Below are positions 1-6,103 of a DNA stretch of 9,807 bases, in pieces. The position numbers and the translations under genes were made by a program. The stretch covers positions 1 through 9,807 of the forward strand of contig CAJOQI010000136.1 of NCBI GenBank assembly GCA_905236895.1, read 5' to 3'. Position 1 is the first letter of the stretch. Each line of letters begins with the position of its first letter. The notes beneath the pieces are model-generated. The model saw only the letters and a program-made list of their open reading frames with translations. It had not been told where the DNA came from and searched no databases. This DNA is from an uncultured Peptostreptococcaceae bacterium. Lineage in GTDB: Bacteria; Bacillota; Clostridia; Peptostreptococcales; Anaerovoracaceae.

Positions 1-358
1 CTCCCTCTTCCGTGCTTTTCACCTTAAGCAAGGCTTCCGCAATATGCTCCGGGGAGGCGTTTTCTATTCCTATATCCCCACCCTTCCCTGCTTGATTTCT
101 GGAAAGGAAAGCTTCCTTTGCCTTGGGAAATTTTTCTTTGATCTGCTTGCGGATATTTTCTCCCGCCCTGTCGGGATCCGTGAAAATAATAATTCCCTTG
201 GTTTCGTATGCTTTTTCTATTCTCTCCCAGGTTTCCTTGGTTATACCGAAGCCGTGGGTTTCAAGGGTTAGGGCGTCCACCGCTTTAAGAACCGCATCTG
301 TGTCGTCCCTTCCTTCCACCACAATGACCTGAGAAATCTTTGGTTTATTATTCTCCAT
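1..358 (-). CDS. rnmV: Ribonuclease M5 (5S rRNA maturation), 3' end beyond window
   Basis: RNase M5 cleaves the 5S rRNA precursor to its mature ends, in B. subtilis with ribosomal protein L18 as partner. The visible 119 codons begin at ATG 356-358 and run off the left edge without a stop; the family is about 180-190 residues, so roughly the last third is missing. It is a Toprim-domain protein: VVEGRDD (residues 13-19) supplies the conserved Glu15, and FTDPDRAGENIR (59-70) supplies the DxD pair Asp61/Asp63. The later GDIGIENAS (94-102) matches the GIGVEHAS stretch of B. subtilis RNase M5. This combination separates it from DnaG-type Toprim proteins. GGAG at 366-369 lies 7 nt before the ATG. 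The gene follows the divIC-like gene by 26 nt, so it is probably the next cistron of the gdpP operon. The Toprim active-site residues seen are intact. Confidence 0.9.
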   Translation of the reverse strand, partial: MENNKPKISQVIVVEGRDDTDAVLKAVDALTLETHGFGITKETWERIEKAYETKGIIIFTDPDRAGENIRKQIKEKFPKAKEAFLSRNQAGKGGDIGIENASPEHIAEALLKVKSTEEG

Positions 359-384
359 TGAGATTCTCCACTACCTTCGACCTG

Positions 385-969
385 CTAACCCTCGGTCCCT
401 TCTTCCGTTATCTCTTCCGTTACTTCTTCCGTGGGCTCTTCCCAGATTTCCGTTTCTTCGGTCCACTGCTCTTCTTCGGAGTATTCGCTTTCATCGGAAC
501 TTTCCTCCCAGCTCTCTTCCGCAGGCTCCTCTTCCCAGCTTTCCTCCGTATAGGTCTCTTCGTAATACTCTTCCTGGTATTCTTCCTGATACTCTTCCTG
601 TCCGCCACTTATTATTCCCGGATCGTCAGGCTTGGGCAGTTCGCCGTTTTCATCCGGTTCCACCACCTGTGGCCTTCCGCTCTCGTCCAAGACAAACAAA
701 ACTTCCCCCGGTTTTATCATCTTAAGAAGCTTTCTCGCCTGCTCCTCGATATAGTCCAGGTCCTTTACGTTTTTCAGTTCTATCTCCAGGTTGGCTTTCT
801 CCTCCTGAAGTTTTTCGTTTTCCTCTTTAAGAGCATCCTGCTCTGCGTGGAGCTTAATAATATTTCTTACCGAAATGCCGCATACAACCAACAAGGCCAC
901 TATGCCGCCTACTACCAGCAGCTTAATCCAATTAAACTCCCCTACGCTTTTTTTCTCTTCTCTTGCCAT
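385..969 (-). CDS. DivIC/FtsB-type septum formation initiator with a long acidic tail
   Basis: This is a small bitopic division protein of the DivIC/FtsB/FtsL class, which in known bacteria forms a coiled-coil complex that activates septal wall synthesis. From the chosen start it has 194 residues. They form a short basic cytoplasmic end, one membrane helix (about 15-35), a coiled coil (about 38-72) and the family's conserved block DYIEEQARKLLKMIKPGEV (72-90). After a Gly-Gly (122-123) comes an unusual 71-residue tail in which about half the residues are acidic, with no Lys or Arg and with Tyr and Trp spaced through EEYQ, EESWEE and xTEE units. By membrane topology the tail should face outside. 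I chose ATG 967-969 (MAREEKK), with a GGAAGAGG ribosome site; an in-frame ATG at 1008 would add 13 residues. The start overlaps the preceding gene by 28 nt. Family assignment is firm; DivIC versus FtsB naming is not. Confidence 0.85.
   Translation of the reverse strand: MAREEKKSVGEFNWIKLLVVGGIVALLVVCGISVRNIIKLHAEQDALKEENEKLQEEKANLEIELKNVKDLDYIEEQARKLLKMIKPGEVLFVLDESGRPQVVEPDENGELPKPDDPGIISGGQEEYQEEYQEEYYEETYTEESWEEEPAEESWEESSDESEYSEEEQWTEETEIWEEPTEEVTEEITEEGTEG
388..600 (-). repeat. Degenerate GAA/GAG-rich repeat coding for the DivIC/FtsB tail
   Basis: This is the DNA behind the acidic tail (residues 124-194 of the division protein). On the plus strand it reads as recurring cttcc/cttcttcc units. 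On the coding strand it gives near-periodic Glu-Glu codon pairs separated by aromatic or Thr codons. Short units (EEYQ, EESWEE, TEEV/TEEI) recur in tandem, as expected if the tail grew by slippage or unequal exchange. Its complement creates a long Phe/Leu-rich plus-strand open frame that is not a gene. Confidence 0.65.
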
Positions 970-2213
970 TCTTCGGCCTCTTCCATCCTCTCTGTGATAC
1001 AGGAGCATCTTTCTCCCATATCCGTTAACCCCGTATCATTACATTTGTCGCATTTGTAATGAACTTCCGTATACCCGATTTCGTAATTGTTTTCCGTCAA
1101 GATGATAGCTCTGTCGTCTGCCAGTTCTTCCATCTTTTCGCTTAAGTCTTTTCCGCTTCCATCGGCTCCGTTCAGGATCAGCACCTTGGAAAGATCGGCA
1201 CCCAGCTTTCGGATTTCTTCGTCGATTTCTTTGATGCGAGGAATCTTCTTATAGATTTCTTTTCGTCTTTCGTCGGCTTCCTTCTCAGCTTTATTTCTCA
1301 AATAGTTATAGTATTTGTTCAGGGTCGCCATGGAGACGGGCTTCTTGTCATTGACGCCGATATTCTTTTCTCCCGCTTCCTTCCTCCAATTTTTCAAAAC
1401 CCCGTTAACATATTTGATATTGGGATTGGGAATGCCGGAGGTTTCTCCGCAGGCTTCCAAAACCTTGTCCATATTGAAGCCCATATCGTCGAACCAAGTG
1501 TCCATGGTTTTCATTTCGCTTTCCGTGGGATTGCGGGAGAATCCCAGGGCCTTCATTACTCTTCTGTAACGGAAATGCCTCTGGTCGTTTTCTTCCAGAT
1601 GCGCTTCCACGCTATCCGTGGTTTTAAGTCCGCTTTCGCTCCAGCCTTCCAGAATCTTGCCGATATACTTGAAGCTGGTTTTATTCTTCTCCAAGGAATA
1701 GGTCACTGCCACCATAATAACTTCCGGCGGCATATTGAGATCTTCAATCCAGGAGATCACTTCTTTAAGTTCCTGGGGACTTAAAGTTCTTGCGAATTTG
1801 CCTTCAAGCCACTTCATTAAATCCTTTACGGCTTGGCTGCCAAAGGCTCCCTTGGTTTCCACCTGATCGGGAACGGTTTCCTCCTCGCCCCCTTCTCCGT
1901 AGAGGGCCTCCTTTACGCTTAGGAACAGAATGGTATAGTCCAGCTCACCTTCGCTGTTTTGGTAGAGCTTTCTGATTACTCCGTTTTCTTCCCAATAATT
2001 CCAGGCTTCTTTGATTCTGTCCTGGGTCACTCCCAATTCTCTTGCCATTACAAGATCCGTTAAGGGTCTTTCTATTTCTCCGTAGAGACGGGCAAACAGA
2101 TAGATCTTAACAAAATCCCCCGGCGCCGCGGGCATTATCTCGTTTATGAAAACATTTTCTATGGAAATATTTCCCAGGTAAATATCCCCCGGTTTAGCTA
2201 TCGTATACTTCAT
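942..2213 (-). CDS. DnaD-domain replication initiation protein fused to a helicase-loader N-terminal-like zinc domain
   Basis: This is a primosomal-type protein of 423 residues. Residues 1-100 form a DnaD-like winged-helix N-domain (VFINEIMPAAPGDFVKIYL). Two DnaD/DnaB C-terminal-type helical repeats follow, about 135-195 (ending FKYIGKILEGW) and 232-280 (ending NIKYVNGVLKNW); these are the parts that in B. subtilis DnaD act in DNA and DnaA/DnaB contacts. Residues 296-423 do not belong to DnaD. They resemble the N-terminus of clostridial DnaC/DnaI helicase loaders: a charged helix with EIYKKIPRIKEIDEEI (319-334) and a zinc cluster CxxC...CxC (Cys388, 391, 403, 405). The AAA+ ATPase that should follow is absent and the frame ends in EKRKKA. 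I chose ATG 2211-2213, because DnaD homologues start a short way before the FINEYMP-like motif; a TTG at 2255 lacks a ribosome site. It overlaps dnaB by 20 nt. DnaD part sure; loader-like part from pattern recognition. Confidence 0.85.
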   Translation of the reverse strand: MKYTIAKPGDIYLGNISIENVFINEIMPAAPGDFVKIYLFARLYGEIERPLTDLVMARELGVTQDRIKEAWNYWEENGVIRKLYQNSEGELDYTILFLSVKEALYGEGGEEETVPDQVETKGAFGSQAVKDLMKWLEGKFARTLSPQELKEVISWIEDLNMPPEVIMVAVTYSLEKNKTSFKYIGKILEGWSESGLKTTDSVEAHLEENDQRHFRYRRVMKALGFSRNPTESEMKTMDTWFDDMGFNMDKVLEACGETSGIPNPNIKYVNGVLKNWRKEAGEKNIGVNDKKPVSMATLNKYYNYLRNKAEKEADERRKEIYKKIPRIKEIDEEIRKLGADLSKVLILNGADGSGKDLSEKMEELADDRAIILTENNYEIGYTEVHYKCDKCNDTGLTDMGERCSCITERMEEAEEWQEKRKKA

Positions 2214-3555
2214 TGGTTTCACCGATTCTGTCAGCAAACTTGGTATATCTTGCAACCCAAGTCAATTCAACTTCTCCCACCTCGCCGTTACGGTTCTTGG
2301 CTAGGTTAACCTCGCAGACATTGGGTTTCTCACTTTCTTCTTTGTTGTAGTAATCGTCTCTGTAGAGGAAGATTACCATATCCGCATCCTGTTCGATAGA
2401 TCCCGACTCTCTAAGATCGGAGAGCATGGGTCTCTTATTGTTTCTAAGTTCAGGCGCTCTGGAAAGCTGAGAGAGAACCACCACGGGACAATTAAGTTCC
2501 TTGGCCATCAGCTTGAGTTGTCTGGACATTTTGCTTACTTCCTGTTGCCGGTTTTCCGTTCTTCCTTCGGATCCCATCAGCTGTAAGTAGTCTATGATGA
2601 CCATGTCCAGTCCTTCCTTGGCTGCCATGCGGCGGCATTTGTTTTTCATCTGAAGGACGGTCTGGGCTGAGTCGTCGATTATGATGGTGGTCTTTGCCAT
2701 CTGGTCAATGGCCAGGTTGATGGACTTCCAGTCTCTGTTGTCCACCTTGCCTTCTCTGAGACGAGAAAGCTCCACATTGGATTCCATGGAAAGAAGTCTC
2801 TGTCCCATCTGAGCCTGAGTCATTTCCAAGGTAAAGATTAAAACCGAAGCTCCGTCCTTCTTGGCTGCGTTCAATGCCATGGAAAGGGCAAAGGCACTCT
2901 TTCCCATGGAGGGTCTTGCCGCCAGGATTATAAGGTCTCCCTTCTGGAGGCCGGAGGTCTTCTTATCCAAATCAACAAAGCCCGTGGTAAGTCCCAGCTT
3001 TCCGTCGGCTTTGTTGGCCTTGTCTATCATCTTGGTATTCTCGATTAGAATGTCTTTAATATGTCTTCCGCCGCTTCTCTGTCTTCCCTGTCCGATCTCG
3101 TAGATGCTTTGCTCCGCATAGTCCAGCAGATCCTCTGCGTCCATGCTTTCTTCAAAGCCCTTCTCCTTAATCGCATCTCCGGCCAAAATCAAATCCCTGA
3201 TTACGGCCTTCTGGGCAACCAGCTTGGCATAGCCTCTGGCGTTGCTGGTTGCGGGAGCGGATTCCGTAAGTGATGCGATATAGGTTCTTCCTCCTGCCAG
3301 CTCAAGGCTTCCCCTCTTGCTAAGCTCCTCGGATACGGTAACTATGTCAACGGGCTCGCTTCTTCTGAAGAGCTCTATGATTGCGGTGAAGATTTCTTTA
3401 TGGGCAGGATCGTAAAAATCCTTTGGTTCTACTTCGTCCATTACTTCGCTGAGGGCTTCCTCGCTTAGCATTGCCACGCCCAAAGCCGATTGTTCCGTCT
3501 CCTTGCTGTGAGGTGGAATCCTGTCCACGGTTCCTCTGGTTCTTCTTTCCGGCAT
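2194..3555 (-). CDS. dnaB: Replicative DNA helicase DnaB
   Basis: This hexameric 5'-3' helicase unwinds DNA at the replication fork and recruits primase. It is named DnaC in B. subtilis. The 453 residues are a usual length. The N-terminal helicase domain (about 12-115, starting RIPPHSKETEQSALGVAML) is followed by a linker and a RecA-like motor from about 185. Motor motifs are Walker A RPSMGKS (214-220), Walker B MVIIDYLQLM (318-327), LSQLSR (361-366), the RESGSIEQDADM block (382-393) and the arginine-finger segment KNRNG (420-424). All expected catalytic residues are present. There is no intein, which dnaB genes sometimes carry. The ATG at 3553-3555 has a perfect AAGGAG (3562-3567) 6 nt upstream, in the 14-nt gap after rplI. 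It overlaps the DnaD-domain gene, its functional partner in helicase loading, at its 3' end. Confidence 0.97.
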   Translation of the reverse strand: MPERRTRGTVDRIPPHSKETEQSALGVAMLSEEALSEVMDEVEPKDFYDPAHKEIFTAIIELFRRSEPVDIVTVSEELSKRGSLELAGGRTYIASLTESAPATSNARGYAKLVAQKAVIRDLILAGDAIKEKGFEESMDAEDLLDYAEQSIYEIGQGRQRSGGRHIKDILIENTKMIDKANKADGKLGLTTGFVDLDKKTSGLQKGDLIILAARPSMGKSAFALSMALNAAKKDGASVLIFTLEMTQAQMGQRLLSMESNVELSRLREGKVDNRDWKSINLAIDQMAKTTIIIDDSAQTVLQMKNKCRRMAAKEGLDMVIIDYLQLMGSEGRTENRQQEVSKMSRQLKLMAKELNCPVVVLSQLSRAPELRNNKRPMLSDLRESGSIEQDADMVIFLYRDDYYNKEESEKPNVCEVNLAKNRNGEVGEVELTWVARYTKFADRIGETNEVYDS

Positions 3556-3569
3556 ATATATCTCCTTAA

Positions 3570-4016
3570 TTATTCTTCAATCAGTTCCACGGTAAGCTTT
3601 CCCTTGATTTCCTGGAAGAGCTTGATTGTAATTTGTGATGTTCCCAGCTGTTTGATGGGTCCCTCCATTTCTATCTTCTTCTTGTCGATATTGGTTCCCA
3701 ATTGTTCCTTGATTGCCTCTGCAATATCCCCGGAGGTTACGGAACCGAATAGTCTTCCGCCCTCTCCCGCCTTTGCTTTGATTACAACTTTTTTGTCGGC
3801 AAAATCGGCAGCCTGCTTTTCCGCCGCTGCTTTTTGTTCCGCCAACTGCTTTTCCTGAAGGGCCTTGGCCTTTTCCAGATTATTGATATTTCCCTTGGTT
3901 GCCTCAAGAGCAAGACCCTGGGGGATCAGTTTGTTTCTTGCATAGCCGTCGCTGACCTTAACTATTTCACCGGCTCTTCCGGTTCCTTGCACATCTTGTT
4001 TTAGAATTACTATCAC
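3570..4016 (-). CDS. rplI: Large-subunit ribosomal protein L9
   Basis: L9 binds 23S rRNA at the base of the L1 stalk and reaches across neighbouring ribosomes; it helps keep the reading frame. The 148 residues are the normal length. The N-terminal rRNA-binding domain carries the family signature around GYARNKLIPQGLA (24-36). A long connecting helix rich in Ala, Lys and Glu spans about 41-75, and the C-terminal domain includes GRLFGSVT (88-95) and ends LTVELIEE. Translation starts at GTG 4014-4016. This overlaps the TGA of gdpP by 4 bases (GTGA), a classic coupling arrangement. A GGGAGGGAG ribosome site lies inside the gdpP 3' end. The pairing gdpP-rplI-dnaB is also that of B. subtilis. Confidence 0.97.
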   Translation of the reverse strand: MIVILKQDVQGTGRAGEIVKVSDGYARNKLIPQGLALEATKGNINNLEKAKALQEKQLAEQKAAAEKQAADFADKKVVIKAKAGEGGRLFGSVTSGDIAEAIKEQLGTNIDKKKIEMEGPIKQLGTSQITIKLFQEIKGKLTVELIEE

Positions 4017-5782
4017 TTTTTCTCTCCCTCCCGGATTATTTCCATTATTTTTTCCAAGGTTTCCCTTGGGCTTATTTGCGTTTGGGCTCCTGCGGTATTA
4101 AGATGTCCGCCGCCACCAAGTTTTTCAAGAATGATTTGCACATTTATCTCCCCAAGGGATCTGGCGCTGACAAAGGTTAAGCCTTCTTCGTTTTTACCTG
4201 CAACAAAGCTGGCTCGCACTCCTTTGATGTTGAGAAGATCGTCGGCCACCTGGGCGTTTATCACCTGGGCGCCGGGATTCTCTCCTTCCAAAATGGCCGT
4301 TGCGATTCCCTTCCCTTGGAATTCCGCAGATGCTAAAGCCTTGGCCTTTAACAAGAAGGTTTCTTCTTTTTGCTGGAAGTATTTCTTTACCTCCGTCGTG
4401 TCGGCCCCTGCTCTTCTTAACCAAGCGGCAGCCTCGAAGGTTCTCACTCCCGTCTTTACGGCAAATCGATTGGTGTCCAGGGTGATTCCCGCCAGCAAAG
4501 CTTCTGCCTCCAACCTGGTAACATTCTTCCTTTCCACCGTATATTCCAGCAACTCCGTCACCAGCTCCGAAGCGGATGAAGCATAGGTTTCAATATATGC
4601 CAAGGTTGGATTCTCAATGGCATCCTCCCCTCTTCTGTGGTGATCGATTACCACTATCTTCTCCGCCTTTTCAAGAAGCTCCGGTGCTTCAAGATAGCTG
4701 GGTCTATTGGTATCAACTATTACAAGAAGGGTGTCTTTTCTGATTTCGGAAAGAGCCTTCTCCGTATTCATAAAATTGTATTCCTGAGCGTTTCTAAGCT
4801 GACGGTAGATGGGCTCCATGGATTCCGCTATGGTGTCTATAACCAGATAGCTCTCAGTTTCGCAGGCAAGGCACATGCGGTAGATACCGAGGGCCGCACC
4901 CATGGCATCCATGTCCGCCATTTGATGTCCCATGATCATAACACGATTGCTTTGCTGAATGAGTTTCCACAGAGCCTGACCAATCATTCTGGATTTACCC
5001 TTGCTGCCCTTCTCAACGGACTGAAGCCTGCCGCCGAAGTATTGGAGGTCTCCCTTGTTTCTTACGATGGCCTGGTCGCCGCCTCTACTTAAAGCCAGGT
5101 CCAAAGCGCCGGTTGCAAATTCGTTGGTTTCAACAATATCCTTTCCCCCAACGCCGATTCCCATGCTAAGGGTAAGTGGAAAGTCCGCGCCGGTTTCAAT
5201 GCTTCTAACTTCATCCAGGATAGCGAATTTATTATCTATCAGCTCCTGCAGTTTGGATCCATGGAAATATATGGAATATAGCGTGTCTCTAAGTTTGTTG
5301 ACGGTACCGCCGATTTCTCCGGCCCAGTCTCTTATAATCCTTTCCACGGTGCCGCTTACGGAAGCTCCCGTTTCCGGGGAAACCGCATCTGTGAATTCGT
5401 CGTAATTGTCCACGTTGATTCGGGCCACCAGGATTCGCTCCGCCTCGTAGCGGTCCTTAAGGTCTTCATAGACGGTTACGTCGTTAAAGAAAACTATGAG
5501 GGAATCGTCTTCCAAAGTTTCGTCGTCCGCAACCACGCTAAACTTCTTCCCGTTTCTCTCTATTATGATTCTTTCTCCTTCGGGAACACCTTCCAATTCA
5601 CTGGTTTTAATTCCCGTCAACTGAAAGAAGTCCGCGTCCTGCAGGTCGCCGTAAAGGAAAACCTGATCCATATGCTCGTTAGCTCCTACGATTTTTCCGC
5701 TTCTGCTAACGATACACATTGGCGCGGGTATATGTGAAGACATTATTTTTTGGATTAGTTTTTCATCCAAGTTCTTCTTCAT
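4013..5782 (-). CDS. gdpP: Cyclic-di-AMP phosphodiesterase of the GdpP (YybT) family, lacking membrane helices
   Basis: GdpP degrades c-di-AMP to pApA and so affects wall, potassium and stress physiology. From ATG 5780-5782 it has 589 residues. In order: a PAS-like domain (about 8-105, starting EKLIQKIMSSHIPAPMCIV), which binds haem in known members; a degenerate GGDEF domain (about 115-250); a DHH domain with GHQMADMDAMG (285-295), VDT (356-358) and the DHH triad (380-382); then LAGITLDTNRF (430-440) and DHHA1 with SARSLGE (539-544) and GGGGH (556-559). All metal-binding residues I expect are there. The two transmembrane helices that normally precede the PAS domain in B. subtilis GdpP (about 659 residues) are absent. 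The upstream DNA has stops and no hydrophobic coding. A TTG at 5818 would add 12 polar residues, also without a helix, and lacks a well-placed ribosome site. The ATG itself has only a closely spaced AAGGA. The start is therefore somewhat uncertain. Confidence 0.92.
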   Translation of the reverse strand: MKKNLDEKLIQKIMSSHIPAPMCIVSRSGKIVGANEHMDQVFLYGDLQDADFFQLTGIKTSELEGVPEGERIIIERNGKKFSVVADDETLEDDSLIVFFNDVTVYEDLKDRYEAERILVARINVDNYDEFTDAVSPETGASVSGTVERIIRDWAGEIGGTVNKLRDTLYSIYFHGSKLQELIDNKFAILDEVRSIETGADFPLTLSMGIGVGGKDIVETNEFATGALDLALSRGGDQAIVRNKGDLQYFGGRLQSVEKGSKGKSRMIGQALWKLIQQSNRVMIMGHQMADMDAMGAALGIYRMCLACETESYLVIDTIAESMEPIYRQLRNAQEYNFMNTEKALSEIRKDTLLVIVDTNRPSYLEAPELLEKAEKIVVIDHHRRGEDAIENPTLAYIETYASSASELVTELLEYTVERKNVTRLEAEALLAGITLDTNRFAVKTGVRTFEAAAWLRRAGADTTEVKKYFQQKEETFLLKAKALASAEFQGKGIATAILEGENPGAQVINAQVADDLLNIKGVRASFVAGKNEEGLTFVSARSLGEINVQIILEKLGGGGHLNTAGAQTQISPRETLEKIMEIIREGEKK

Positions 5783-5859
5783 AAGTCCTTTTTTCGCTCT
5801 CCTTTCGGGGTTTTCCAATGAAAAATGCGTATATCCCTCCCGATTATAATCGCTTGCAT

Positions 5860-5868
5860 ATTATATCA
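5860..5868 (-). promoter_or_regulatory. Extended -10 promoter element for the gdpP-rplI-dnaB operon
   Basis: On the minus strand this reads TGATATAAT, a perfect TGnTATAAT extended -10 box for the housekeeping sigma factor. It lies about 80 bases before the gdpP ATG, in the only large gap upstream of the operon. The hexamer 17 nt further upstream (CCAAAG) does not resemble TTGACA; extended -10 promoters can work without one. A second TATAAT occurs at 5843-5848, within the perfect palindrome CGATTATAATCG (5841-5852), and could be an alternative. Confidence 0.5.
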
Positions 5869-5917
5869 TAGCAGGCATTATTCTTTGGGTGGTTTTTGTG
5901 ACCAATGGGGACTTTTG

Positions 5918-5933
5918 GGGTAATTTATTACCC
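5918..5933. promoter_or_regulatory. Operator-like dyad GGGTAAT-TT-ATTACCC
   Basis: This is a perfect 7-bp inverted repeat with a 2-bp centre, in the non-coding gap upstream of gdpP. It is centred about 60 bp before the extended -10 box. Beyond an unpaired G on one side, the outer TT/AA also match. There is no T-run after it on either strand, so it is not a terminator. Its spacing suits a dimeric regulator site, but I recognise no specific regulator. Confidence 0.35.
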
Positions 5934-6010
5934 AATATTTATATGTTTTTTCATTATTCTACCCTTTATTGGCGGAAAAACACATTATCTTGTGCTATAA
6001 CCCGGCAGAT

Positions 6011-6042
6011 ACAACAAAAGAGAGGCCTGTTGACCGGCCTCT
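6011..6042 (-). terminator. Intrinsic terminator after parB
   Basis: On the minus strand AGAGGCC (6042-6036) pairs with GGCCTCT (6027-6021) around an 8-nt loop, followed by CTTTTGTTGT. This 7-bp GC-rich stem with a T-rich tail is a standard Rho-independent terminator. It lies about 60 bases after the parB stop and should end the parAB transcript (and any read-through from mnmG-rsmG). The plus strand has a weaker tail, so the direction is minus. Confidence 0.85.
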
Positions 6043-6067
6043 TAATAATTGGAAAATATTTACATTT

Positions 6068-6083
6068 AGTTTCACGTGAAACA
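6068..6083. other. parS centromere-like site (15 of 16 match)
   Basis: The sequence is AGTTTCACGTGAAACA, one mismatch (first base) from the consensus TGTTTCACGTGAAACA bound by ParB/Spo0J. It lies 20 bases beyond the parB stop and before the terminator, so it is also transcribed as part of the parB 3' untranslated end. ParB nucleates here and spreads as a CTP-dependent clamp. Confidence 0.93.
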
Positions 6084-6103
6084 GTTTCGGAGGGCCGTGA
6101 TTT

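Larger units (their letters stand above)
5783..6103. other. Non-coding gap between parB and gdpP
   Basis: No credible gene was found in this stretch. From the parB side it holds a parS site (6068-6083), the parB terminator (6020-6042), an AT-rich stretch with no feature I can support (about 5935-6010), a 16-bp dyad (5918-5933), the gdpP promoter candidate (5860-5868) and a short gdpP leader. A 72-codon plus-strand open frame covers most of it but has no ribosome site and crosses both the terminator and parS. Confidence 0.75.

Noticed and set aside
340..1059. A 239-codon plus-strand open frame, rich in Phe and Leu and membrane-protein-like
   Set aside because: It is the complement of the Glu-rich tail of the division protein (GAA/GAG read backwards as TTC/CTC). 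It has no ribosome site and lies antisense to a well-supported gene.
1140..1175. GADGSGKD in the DnaD fusion protein (residues 349-356), resembling a P-loop
   Set aside because: The residue after Lys is Asp instead of Ser/Thr, it lies in the helical region before the zinc cluster, and no Walker B or other AAA+ motif follows.
2214..2255. Upstream TTG start for the DnaD-domain gene
   Set aside because: There is no ribosome site at the right distance and the added residues precede the family's usual N-terminus; ATG 2213 fits better.
4131..5405. Several plus-strand open frames of 116-151 codons
   Set aside because: All lie antisense inside gdpP, which has complete domain motifs; they show no family features.
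5841..5852. Perfect palindrome CGATTATAATCG as an operator
   Set aside because: It is short and AT-rich, so chance is a fair explanation; kept only as a note with the promoter.
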